A DNA stretch of 40,655 bases from an uncultured Bacteroidales bacterium (GTDB lineage Bacteria; Bacteroidota; Bacteroidia; Bacteroidales; WCHB1-69): the NCBI GenBank assembly GCA_947169105.1, contig CAMVOL010000004.1:1-40655 (forward strand), read 5' to 3'. A model generated the notes under the pieces. That model worked only from the letters and a program-made list of their open reading frames with translations. It was not told the DNA's origin and ran no database searches. The position numbers were made by a program, and so were the translations under genes. Numbering within the stretch: position 1 is the stretch's first letter; each line of letters starts with the position of its first letter. Shown piece by piece: positions 15,255 to 24,042 of this stretch.

Positions 15255-18200
15255 ATGAAAAAAGCCGATTACATCTTTGAAACGAGTTGGGAAATCTGCA
15301 ACAAGGTGGGCGGAATCTATACGGTTCTTTCCACCAAAGCCCTCACCATCGTCAATGAATACAAAAATAATTATATATGTATCGGGCCGGACCTGTCGAA
15401 AGATGTCGGCACGAATGACGATTTTGTGGAGGATACGGCTCTGTACCGCAACTGGCGCGAAACGGCTCTCAGTGAGGGACTTCGTATTCGTGTCGGCCAT
15501 TGGAAAGTGGCGGGAAACCCCGTCGTCATCTTGGTTGATTTCACCCCTTATTTCGAGAAGAAGAACGAAATCCTCACCGACCTGTGGCTCCGCTACAAGC
15601 TGGATTCCATCAGCGGGCAGTGGGACTACGTGGAACCGCTGCTGTTCGGTTATGCCGCCGGCAAGGTGATTGAAAGTTTCTACCAGTTCTATTGCAGCGC
15701 GATGGACAAGATTGTGGCGCAGTTCCACGAATGGATGACTGGCGGCGGCATTCTCTACCTTGAGCAGAACGTGCCGCAGATTGCCACCGTCTTCACCACG
15801 CACGCCACCGTGCTCGGACGTTGCATCGCCGGAAACGGGCTCCCGCTGTACGACAAGATTTTCTCGTACCCCGCCTCGGAAACTGCCGCCCGCTTCGGGG
15901 TGCAGTCGAAGTTCTCGTTGGAGAACCTCTCCGCACAGGTCGCCGACGCTTATACCACGGTGAGCCAGATCACAGACCAAGAGTGCGTCGCCTTCTTCGG
16001 CAAGCACGCCGACAATATCACGATTAACGGCTTTGAGAACGACTTCGTGCCGCAGGGTGCGCTGTACGGACAGAAGCGCCAAGCCGCCCGCCAGCGGCTG
16101 CGGGATGTGGCCTCCGCACTCCTCCAGCAGCCCATCGCGGAAGACGCGCTGCTGGTGCTCAACAGCGGCCGCTACGAGTTCCACAACAAAGGCATCGACC
16201 TGTTTATCCGTTCCCTCGCCGAACTGCAGGACAAGCACCCGCAGCGCGAGGTCGTCGCCTTCATTATGGTGCCCGCCGGCAACCGCGGCAGCCGCGAGGA
16301 GCTGGCACGCAAGCTGGCTGAAAACCGCCGCTTCGACTCCGCCGAAAACGCCGTCCTCCGCGACTACGCCACGCATACGCTGCATGACCCGTACAACGAC
16401 CCCATTATCAAGGAATTGAACCAGCTGAATATCGACAACGCGCCTGAAAACCGCGTCAAGGTGGTCTTCGCACCGGTCTATCTCAACGGACACGACGGCA
16501 TCTTCAACCTCAACTATTACGACACGCTCATCGGTTTCGACCTGACGGTCTTCCCGTCCTACTATGAGCCGTGGGGTTATACGCCGTTGGAAAGCATTGC
16601 CTTCGGAATTCCCACCGTGACGACTTCGCTCGCCGGCTTCGGCGCGTGGGTCAGCGAGAACTTTCCGTCACCGAAGGGCGTGACCGTCGTCCAACGCACC
16701 GATGACAACGACGATGCCGTCTGCACGCAGATTGTCAGCGCCATTGAGGCGTACGCAGCCCTCAGTGATAAGGAGATGGCGAAAGCATCCGCCGATGCTA
16801 CAGAGATTGCGGCACACGCCCTTTGGAAAAATCTGTTCGCCAATTATGTTGATGCGTATAGCAAAGCTCTTGATAAGAGCGAATTACGTTTTGAATTATT
16901 TAAAAATAAAATATCGCACGTGAATTATACCACCGTCCGCAACGAGGACATATCCCAACCTAACTGGAAACGAATCACCATCAAGTCGAATCTCCCTTCC
17001 AACTTGGAAAAATTGGAAGAATTAGCCAACAACCTCTGGTGGAGTTGGAACTACGAAGCCCGCGAACTGTTCATCGAAATCGGCGGCAAGGAACGTTGGA
17101 GCGAATTCAACGAAAATCCAGTACATCTTTTACAGATGCTGCCGTTGGATGTGTTGGAGTCGTTCAACAACAATAAGGAGTTTGTCCAGAAATTGGATTG
17201 TGTTTATGCTGATTTTAAGCAATATATGAATACACCTTCTCCAAGAAATGAGAAGAAGGTGGCCTATTTCAGTATGGAATTCGGCATCAGCAATGAGTTG
17301 AAAATTTATTCTGGCGGCCTCGGTATGCTGGCTGGTGACTATTTGAAGGAGGCCAGCGACTGCAATGTCAATATGGTGGCGGTGGGATTGTTGTACCGTT
17401 GTGGTTATTTTGTGCAGCAGATTTCGCCTGCCGGTGAGCAGATCAACCTCTATCCGCAGCAGAGTTTCTCGAAACTGCCGATTCACCCCGAACGGGACGA
17501 GAACGGCAACTGGCGCACCATCACGATTGCCTTGCCCGGACGGCAGCTGTACGCCCGTATTTGGCGGGTGAACGTGGGACGCATTAAATTGTATCTGCTT
17601 GATACAGATATGGATAAAAACTCCCACGATGACCGTGCCATCACTGCCAATCTCTACGGTGGCGATTGGGAGAACCGTCTGAAACAGGAACTTTTGTTAG
17701 GTATCGGCGGTGTGCGTATGCTTAATTTGCTGGGCGAGGAGGCGGAAATTTACCACCTCAACGAAGGTCACGCCTCATTCCTCTCGCTGGAGCGTACCTA
17801 TAATATTATGGAAAGCCACCATCTGCCGTTCTATTCGGCGATGGAGTTGGTGCGTGCGTCGTCATTGTTCACCACGCACACGCCCGTGCCCGCCGGCCAC
17901 GATGCCTTCAGCGAGGACATGATGCGTGTCTATTTCTCCCGCTACCCCGAGCGTGTTGGCATCAGTTGGGAGGACTTTATGGGACTGGGTCGCAAGAACG
18001 CCCGCAATGCCGATGAGAAGTTCTCAATGAGCATCCTCGCCTGCCGGTTCTGTCAGGAAGTCAATGGGGTGAGCCGCATCCACGGCCGCGTCACCCGCGA
18101 CATGTTCGAGTACCTCTACGACGGACGTTTTGCTGCCGAACTTCACATCGGCTACGTCACCAATGGCGTGCACTACCCGACGTGGGCGCACAAGAAATGG

Positions 18201-19490
18201 CAGAAGTTCCACGAACAGATGTTCGGCAACGGCTACAAAAACGACATCTCCAACGCCTCCGTGTGGGAAAAAATCGGGAATGCCAAGGATTCCGATATTT
18301 GGAATTTGAAGCAGGAACTCCGTAAAGAGTTGATTGACAATGTTAAGGAGCTTGTCGAAATTCAGATGCGCCAGCGTAACGACTCGCCGGAGCTGATTAT
18401 GCAGACGGTGAAGGCCATCCGCAACGATGTGCTTACGGTCGGCTTTGCCCGCCGTTTTGCCACCTACAAACGGGCGCACCTGCTGTTTACGAACGAGGCG
18501 AAGCTCCGCTCCCTCGTCAGCGACCCCGCCCGCCCGATGCAGTTCATCTTTGCGGGCAAGGCGCATCCGCACGATAGGGCAGGGCAGGACCTCATCCGCC
18601 GTATCATCGACTTTTCGCGCAAGCCCGAATTTATCGGGAAGATTATCTTCGTGGAAAATTACGATATGATTCTGGCCAAGAAGCTGATTTCCGGTTGTGA
18701 CGTGTGGCTCAATACGCCGACGCGCCCGCTGGAGGCTTCCGGCACGAGCGGCGAGAAGGCCGTGATGAACGGCGTGCTCAACTTCAGCGTCCTCGACGGC
18801 TGGTGGGCCGAAGGGTACGTTCCGGGTGCCGGCTGGGCGGTGGACGAGCAGATCACCTACGCCGACAACCACCGTCAGGACGAGCTGGATGCTGCCAACC
18901 TGTTCTACACCTTTGAGGAGCAGATCAAGCCTGCTTTCTACAACCGCACCGAAGGCATCCCGACGGAATGGGTGACGATGATGAAGAACAATTTCGCCCG
19001 CATTTCGCCCCATTTCACGATGAAGCGGCAGCTGGACGACTACTACGAGAAGTTCTATAGCAAACTTTCAGAGCACACTGATTTGCTGGTGTCCAACAAC
19101 TTCGAGAATCTGAACCGTCTGGTGCAGTGGAAAGGCAAGATGCTGGCATACTGGGGCAATATCGAAGTGATTGGCAACACGCTGCCGACGGATCCCGACA
19201 GCACCTTCTATCTTGGGGCGACGGGTACGGTGGAGATGAAGGCCAATCTGGGTAACATTTCGCCTGACGATGTCAAGGTGGAGCTGGTCTTCACCCGCCG
19301 CGACGGCGACCGTATGGTGTTCTTCAGCAAGCACCAGTTCAATTATGTTGGTACGGAGCACGGTATCAGCACGTTTGTCTGCACGCTCAATGCGAAGGTG
19401 GCGGGCGTCTGGAACTGCGCCATCCGCATGATTCCGCAGCACCCGCTACTGGCTCACGATATGGAACTGAATCTGGTGAGGTGGTGTTAA
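15255..19490 (+). CDS. Glycogen synthase (GT3) - alpha-glucan phosphorylase (GT35) fusion
   Basis: A 1411-residue bifunctional glycogen enzyme. The first ~540 residues form a eukaryote-like GT3 glycogen synthase: FETSWEICNKVGGIYTVLSTKA at the N-terminus (glycine loop for the nucleotide sugar) and the E-x7-E motif in SYYEPWGYTPLESIAFG. A DUF3417-like segment follows (NLEKLEELANNLWWSWN, ~575-590). The rest is a Thermotoga/Thermus-type alpha-glucan phosphorylase (YFSMEFGISNELKIYSGGLG; LNEGHAS; the pyridoxal-phosphate lysine in EASGTSGEKAVMNG, K1168). One half would build glycogen from nucleotide-activated glucose, the other would release glucose-1-phosphate. No stop or frameshift separates the halves. 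It has its own strong promoter; no other glg gene is in the window. Confidence 0.92.
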   Translation: MKKADYIFETSWEICNKVGGIYTVLSTKALTIVNEYKNNYICIGPDLSKDVGTNDDFVEDTALYRNWRETALSEGLRIRVGHWKVAGNPVVILVDFTPYFEKKNEILTDLWLRYKLDSISGQWDYVEPLLFGYAAGKVIESFYQFYCSAMDKIVAQFHEWMTGGGILYLEQNVPQIATVFTTHATVLGRCIAGNGLPLYDKIFSYPASETAARFGVQSKFSLENLSAQVADAYTTVSQITDQECVAFFGKHADNITINGFENDFVPQGALYGQKRQAARQRLRDVASALLQQPIAEDALLVLNSGRYEFHNKGIDLFIRSLAELQDKHPQREVVAFIMVPAGNRGSREELARKLAENRRFDSAENAVLRDYATHTLHDPYNDPIIKELNQLNIDNAPENRVKVVFAPVYLNGHDGIFNLNYYDTLIGFDLTVFPSYYEPWGYTPLESIAFGIPTVTTSLAGFGAWVSENFPSPKGVTVVQRTDDNDDAVCTQIVSAIEAYAALSDKEMAKASADATEIAAHALWKNLFANYVDAYSKALDKSELRFELFKNKISHVNYTTVRNEDISQPNWKRITIKSNLPSNLEKLEELANNLWWSWNYEARELFIEIGGKERWSEFNENPVHLLQMLPLDVLESFNNNKEFVQKLDCVYADFKQYMNTPSPRNEKKVAYFSMEFGISNELKIYSGGLGMLAGDYLKEASDCNVNMVAVGLLYRCGYFVQQISPAGEQINLYPQQSFSKLPIHPERDENGNWRTITIALPGRQLYARIWRVNVGRIKLYLLDTDMDKNSHDDRAITANLYGGDWENRLKQELLLGIGGVRMLNLLGEEAEIYHLNEGHASFLSLERTYNIMESHHLPFYSAMELVRASSLFTTHTPVPAGHDAFSEDMMRVYFSRYPERVGISWEDFMGLGRKNARNADEKFSMSILACRFCQEVNGVSRIHGRVTRDMFEYLYDGRFAAELHIGYVTNGVHYPTWAHKKWQKFHEQMFGNGYKNDISNASVWEKIGNAKDSDIWNLKQELRKELIDNVKELVEIQMRQRNDSPELIMQTVKAIRNDVLTVGFARRFATYKRAHLLFTNEAKLRSLVSDPARPMQFIFAGKAHPHDRAGQDLIRRIIDFSRKPEFIGKIIFVENYDMILAKKLISGCDVWLNTPTRPLEASGTSGEKAVMNGVLNFSVLDGWWAEGYVPGAGWAVDEQITYADNHRQDELDAANLFYTFEEQIKPAFYNRTEGIPTEWVTMMKNNFARISPHFTMKRQLDDYYEKFYSKLSEHTDLLVSNNFENLNRLVQWKGKMLAYWGNIEVIGNTLPTDPDSTFYLGATGTVEMKANLGNISPDDVKVELVFTRRDGDRMVFFSKHQFNYVGTEHGISTFVCTLNAKVAGVWNCAIRMIPQHPLLAHDMELNLVRWC

Positions 19491-19554
19491 TGCCCCTATA
19501 TAATTAATTGTATCTTTCTTTTTTACAAGCAAATAATTTTAAATCTTAATATCT

Positions 19555-20181
19555 ATGAAAAAAATTGTTTTAGTAGTTTTAGCCATCAGTGCCACCTTCC
19601 TTTTCACTTCATGTGGTGATTTTTGGGATAATTTGTTCGGTAAAGTTACGGGTCTTGCCGATGTTACCATAAACGGGGAAAAGTCGGAGTTCTCTTCCAG
19701 CATAGCGATGAAGGGTACCAATGCCTCTGTCCCTTTTTATGTCGGTTTGGCTATGAATATGGACATCAGCGAGTTGATGGAAATCGAAAATGAAGACCAG
19801 ATTGAATATCCGATCTTCTGCTATCGTTTCACGGGTGATGGCGTGAAGAGTAAAGCCCGCCTGACAGTCAGCAACACTCTTGCGGAAGAGGATTTGGCTG
19901 ATTTCCGCTATACCGATATGATTAGCGGGAAATTCGCTGACAGCCAAGTGATTGGCATTGCCGAAAGTGACACAAAATTCTATGTTATGAGCTCCGGCAC
20001 CATCAAGCTCGACAAAGTGACGAAGACAAAGGTGACGGGTTCTTTCTCCGGCAAAGCCTATGTCATCGACCGGAACGCGGAACCGATGCTGTCTGAAGAG
20101 CAGGTCTCCATTAGCGGCAATTTCGTCAGTCGTGTCGTCCCGATGATGGCGTGGGTTAAAAGACTGCAAGAGAAGCAATAA
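19555..20181 (+). CDS. Putative lipoprotein of unknown function
   Basis: A 208-residue protein with a signal peptide and lipobox (ISATFLFTSC, lipidated Cys about residue 20), so it is expected on a membrane facing the periplasm or surface. The mature part is predicted to be rich in beta strands (TGLADVTINGEKSEF, VTKTKVTGSFSGKAYVID) and I do not recognise it. It lies 50 nt upstream of the RND transporter gene in the same direction and may be co-transcribed. It is not a membrane-fusion adaptor: it lacks the biotinyl-lipoyl and coiled-coil regions of AcrA-type proteins. Confidence 0.75.
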   Translation: MKKIVLVVLAISATFLFTSCGDFWDNLFGKVTGLADVTINGEKSEFSSSIAMKGTNASVPFYVGLAMNMDISELMEIENEDQIEYPIFCYRFTGDGVKSKARLTVSNTLAEEDLADFRYTDMISGKFADSQVIGIAESDTKFYVMSSGTIKLDKVTKTKVTGSFSGKAYVIDRNAEPMLSEEQVSISGNFVSRVVPMMAWVKRLQEKQ

Positions 20182-20231
20182 TGGGTAATGCCATTCGTTA
20201 AATAAAGCAATATTTCATCCATCGTAAATAA

Positions 20232-23200
20232 ATGAGTCTCTATCAATCTTCTGTAAATAAGCCGATTATGACAGCCTTGGTGTATGTGGCTGTCGCGATT
20301 ATCGGTATTTTCAGTTTCTCAAAACTTCCGGTTGACCTTTTCCCAAATATGGGGGAAAACCACATTATGGTCTTCACCGTATATGCGGGTGCGAGTGCCG
20401 CCGATATTGAGAACAATGTCACCAAGCCGTTGGAGAACGTGCTCAACAGCGTCAGCGACCTGAAGGAGATGACCTCCTCCTCCAAGGAGAACTATTCCAT
20501 CATCACGATGGAGTTCGAGGAGGATGTGGATATTGCTGAGGCCACGAACGATGTCCGTGACAAGTTGGACATGACCAGTTCAATGCTCCCTGACGACTGC
20601 AACACGCCGTACCTGTTCAAGTTCAGTATGGACGACATCCCGATCCTGATGCTTTCGGTGAAGTCGGGCGAGAGCACGAACGCGCTGTACAAGATTCTGG
20701 ACGACCGTGTGGCGTCGCCCATCAGCCGTATCGGCGGGGTGGGAACCGTTTCCATCTCCGGTGCGCCGCAGCGCGAAATTGCCATCTACTGCGACCCCTA
20801 CAAGTTGGAGGCGTACAACCTGAGCATTGAGGCCATCGCCGCCGTGGTGGGTGCGGAGAACCGCAACCTGCCACTTGGTTCCATCGACATTGGCTCCGAG
20901 ACCTACTCCATGCGTGTGGAAGGCGAGTTCAAGGATGCCGCCCAGATGCGCAACATCGTGGTGGGCAGCTACAACAACCGCAACATCTATCTGAGTGATG
21001 TGGCTGTGGTGAAGGACACGGTTCAGGAGAAGATGCAGGAAGTTTACAATAACGGCGACCGCGGGGCGATGATTATCGTGCAGAAACAGTCAGGTGCCAA
21101 CTCGGTGCAGATTTCCAAGAAGGTGATGGCAGCTCTCCCTGAAATCCAGAGAACACTGCCGCCCGATGTCGAAATCGGCATCATCGCCAACACTTCCGAC
21201 AGTATCACCAATACGGTGGAGAGCTTGGAGGAAACCATCCTCATCATCTTGGCGTTGGTCGTACTGGTGGTGCTCTTCTTTCTCGGACGCTGGCGCGCCA
21301 CCTTTATCGTCGCCATCGTTATTCCGGTCTCGTTGGTGGCTTCATTTATTTACCTTGCCGTTACAGGCAACAGCTTGAATATCATCTCATTGTCGTCACT
21401 CAGTATCGCCATCGGTATGGTGGTGGACGATGCCATCGTAGTGTTGGAGAACGTGACGACGCATATCGAACGCGGCTCAAAGCCGAAGTCGGCGGCGGTG
21501 TTCGCCACCAGCGAAGTGTCGTTGTCCCTGATTGCCACCACGCTCGTATTGCTGGCGGTGTTTGTACCGCTCACTTTCCTCGGTGGTCAGGCCGGTATTA
21601 TGTTCAAACAGTTGGGCTGGATTGTCAGTATCGTCTGTTCCGTCTCCACGCTGGCGGCTATGACGCTGACCCCGATGCTCTGCTCCATCATGCTCAAGAC
21701 CAACCCGAGCCGCGGCAAGGTGTTCGGCGCCATCTACAGACCGGTGGAGATCTTCCTCGACTGGCTCGACCGTTTCTACGAAGGGCTTCTCCGTTGGTGC
21801 GTCACGCACCGTCTTGTGGTGGTGTTGGTCGCTTTCGCCCTCTTCGGAGTCAGTTTATCCCTCCTGAAGATTATCCCCACCGAGTATATGCCGACCAACG
21901 ACCAAGGCCGTCTGTCGGCCACGGTGAAGCTGCCGGTCGGCACCCGTATGGAGACGACCCGTGCGTGGGCACTCGAGTTTACCGAACAGATGAAAGCCAA
22001 CTATCCGGAACTGCTGATGTGCAATTTCTCCGTCGGCCAGCCCGATGACGAAAATACATGGGGCATCATGCAGGAGACGGGATCCCACTTGGTGAAGTTC
22101 AACATGCGCTTTGTAGATAAGGTGGACCGTAAGCGTGGCATTAAGGCCATCGCTGACAATATCCGTAGCGATCTTTCCAAATATCCGGAAATCTACCGCT
22201 ATCAGGTGAGCGTGGGCGGCGGCGGCATGGGCGGCCAGAGCACCGTCGATGTCGAATTGTACGGCTATGACTTCGAGACCACCGACCTTGTAGCCGCCGA
22301 AGTCGCCAAGCGGATGAAGGAGGTGAAGGGCTGTTCCGAAGCCAACATCAGCCGTAGTGAGTATGTTCCTGAAGTCCAGATAGATTTCGATCGTGAAAAA
22401 CTGGCGGAACATGGTTTGAACACCACCACCGCCGCCTCCTATGTTCGCAACCGCTTCAACGGTTACATCGCTTCCCATTATCGCGAGGACGGTGAGGAGT
22501 ATAACATCAAGGTGCGGTATGCCGAGAATTTCCGTCAGGATATTTCTTCCATTGAGAATATCTTGATTTACAATAATGCCGGTGTCGGCCTGCGTGTCAA
22601 GGACTTGGGTACGGTGGTGGAGCGTTTCACCCCGCCGACCATCGAGCGTAAGGACCGCGAGCGTATCGTGAAGGTGTCGTGCGTGGTCGGTAAGGATGGC
22701 GTGCTCAGCGAAGTGGTGGCCGATGCGGAAAAGGTGATGGATGCGATGGACATTCCGGCTGAGGTTACCTATAAAATCGGAGGTACTTGGGAGGACCAGC
22801 AGGAGGCTTTTGGTGATATGATCACCCTGATGGTTCTGATTGTGCTGCTGGTCTATATCGTGATGTGCTCGCAGTTCGAGTCCTTCACCTACCCGTTTGT
22901 CATCATGTTCTCCATCCCGTTTGCCTTCACAGGCGTGTTCGTCGGCTTGGCGCTCACGCAGACCCCTCTGGGTGTGATGGCCCTCGTGGGTGTGTTGATG
23001 TTGGTGGGTATCGTTGTGAAGAACGGTATCGTGCTGATTGACTATACGATACTGTGCCGTGAGCGCGGACTTTCCATCAAGGAGGCCGTCACTACGGCCG
23101 GCAAGTCGCGTCTCCGCCCGATTCTGATGACCACCCTCACCACGGTGCTCGGCATGATCCCGTTGGCCGTGGACAAGGGTATGGGTTCGGAAATGTGGAA

Positions 23201-23360
23201 TTCCCTCGGTATGACCGTCGCGTGGGGCCTTTCCGTCTCCACCCTCGTCACTCTGATCCTCATTCCGATTATGTACAGCCTCTTCGCCGACTTCGGCCAG
23301 TGGCGTAAGAATCGCAAAAAAGCGAAAGAAGTTGAAGCACAGCTCGTTCCTGTAGAATAA
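20232..23360 (+). CDS. RND-family (HAE1/AcrB-like) efflux transporter
   Basis: An inner-membrane proton-driven pump of 1042 residues, the usual size for AcrB-like transporters. The first membrane segment is at about 10-30 (VYVAVAIIGIFSFSKLPVDLFP), followed by the periplasmic porter domain, a membrane block (~335-490) with the proton-relay pair D399-D400 in GMVVDDAIVVLENV, a second periplasmic domain with a Gly-rich loop (SVGGGGMGGQST), and a second membrane block (~865-1020). It should move hydrophobic compounds or ions outward with an adaptor and an outer-membrane channel. Neither is encoded next to it, so partners must be elsewhere. It is followed after 10 nt by the MORN-type lipoprotein gene, indicating an operon. 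Confidence 0.94.
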   Translation: MSLYQSSVNKPIMTALVYVAVAIIGIFSFSKLPVDLFPNMGENHIMVFTVYAGASAADIENNVTKPLENVLNSVSDLKEMTSSSKENYSIITMEFEEDVDIAEATNDVRDKLDMTSSMLPDDCNTPYLFKFSMDDIPILMLSVKSGESTNALYKILDDRVASPISRIGGVGTVSISGAPQREIAIYCDPYKLEAYNLSIEAIAAVVGAENRNLPLGSIDIGSETYSMRVEGEFKDAAQMRNIVVGSYNNRNIYLSDVAVVKDTVQEKMQEVYNNGDRGAMIIVQKQSGANSVQISKKVMAALPEIQRTLPPDVEIGIIANTSDSITNTVESLEETILIILALVVLVVLFFLGRWRATFIVAIVIPVSLVASFIYLAVTGNSLNIISLSSLSIAIGMVVDDAIVVLENVTTHIERGSKPKSAAVFATSEVSLSLIATTLVLLAVFVPLTFLGGQAGIMFKQLGWIVSIVCSVSTLAAMTLTPMLCSIMLKTNPSRGKVFGAIYRPVEIFLDWLDRFYEGLLRWCVTHRLVVVLVAFALFGVSLSLLKIIPTEYMPTNDQGRLSATVKLPVGTRMETTRAWALEFTEQMKANYPELLMCNFSVGQPDDENTWGIMQETGSHLVKFNMRFVDKVDRKRGIKAIADNIRSDLSKYPEIYRYQVSVGGGGMGGQSTVDVELYGYDFETTDLVAAEVAKRMKEVKGCSEANISRSEYVPEVQIDFDREKLAEHGLNTTTAASYVRNRFNGYIASHYREDGEEYNIKVRYAENFRQDISSIENILIYNNAGVGLRVKDLGTVVERFTPPTIERKDRERIVKVSCVVGKDGVLSEVVADAEKVMDAMDIPAEVTYKIGGTWEDQQEAFGDMITLMVLIVLLVYIVMCSQFESFTYPFVIMFSIPFAFTGVFVGLALTQTPLGVMALVGVLMLVGIVVKNGIVLIDYTILCRERGLSIKEAVTTAGKSRLRPILMTTLTTVLGMIPLAVDKGMGSEMWNSLGMTVAWGLSVSTLVTLILIPIMYSLFADFGQWRKNRKKAKEVEAQLVPVE

Positions 23361-23370
23361 AAGATTTTTT

Positions 23371-24021
23371 ATGAAAAGGATTGCACTATTTTTGATGTCA
23401 TTTCTGCTTTTGTCCACCTCCTGCCGCCACACGGTGAAGGAGTATTATCCGAATGGGGGACTGCGTTCTGCTGTTGAGTGTAAAGGCAAAGTGCAGGACG
23501 GCCTCGCGGTCTATTATGATCAGGCGGGTGTGAAAACACTGGAACTGACGATGGTGAAAGGCAAAAAGGAGGGCAGGCTGCGCACGTTCTTCTTTAATGG
23601 AAATCTCCAAACAGAGGGATTTTATCATAATGACCTTCTGAATGGAACGCAATCCACTTATAATCAAGATGGTGTAAAGTTGATGGAAGCTGAATTCAAG
23701 GACGGTGTGATGAACGGCTCCTACAAGGAGTGGCACGATCGTGACGTTCTCAAATGTGCCGGCCAGTATGCGGACGGCCTTTGGGACGGGCATTGGGAAT
23801 ACTTTGATGAGAGAGGGTTCCTCGTTGCTGAAGGTGACTATGTGAAAGGCAGTGGAAGCCAAATCAACTATACCGACACGGGTGTCCTTTATAAGAAAAC
23901 CCATTATGAAAATGGTGCCAAAAACGGTGAGGAAGTCTATTATGATTCACAGGGAAATATTTCAAAGACCATTGTTTACAAAGATGACCGGATGGTTACA
24001 GTGAATGATGAATCTTTGTAA
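23371..24021 (+). CDS. MORN/YwqK-type repeat lipoprotein
   Basis: A 216-residue lipoprotein (signal peptide with LLLSTSC lipobox, Cys about 18) whose mature part is about seven copies of a 22-24-residue MORN-like repeat. Examples are EYYPNGGLRSAVECKGKVQDG, LRTFFFNGNLQTEGFYHNDLLNG and YKEWHDRDVLKCAGQYADG. Databases often label this family YwqK antitoxin, but a lipidated envelope protein is unlikely to be a toxin antidote here. The repeats suggest an extended beta-sheet surface for protein or membrane contact. It is sandwiched between the RND pump (10 nt) and the OstA-like gene (21 nt). Confidence 0.82.
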   Translation: MKRIALFLMSFLLLSTSCRHTVKEYYPNGGLRSAVECKGKVQDGLAVYYDQAGVKTLELTMVKGKKEGRLRTFFFNGNLQTEGFYHNDLLNGTQSTYNQDGVKLMEAEFKDGVMNGSYKEWHDRDVLKCAGQYADGLWDGHWEYFDERGFLVAEGDYVKGSGSQINYTDTGVLYKKTHYENGAKNGEEVYYDSQGNISKTIVYKDDRMVTVNDESL

Positions 24022-24042
24022 TTTGTTGAATGTAAATTAATT

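Noticed and set aside
21855..23432. A 525-residue minus-strand frame opposite the RND pump
   Set aside because: His/Arg-rich shadow of a clear transporter gene.
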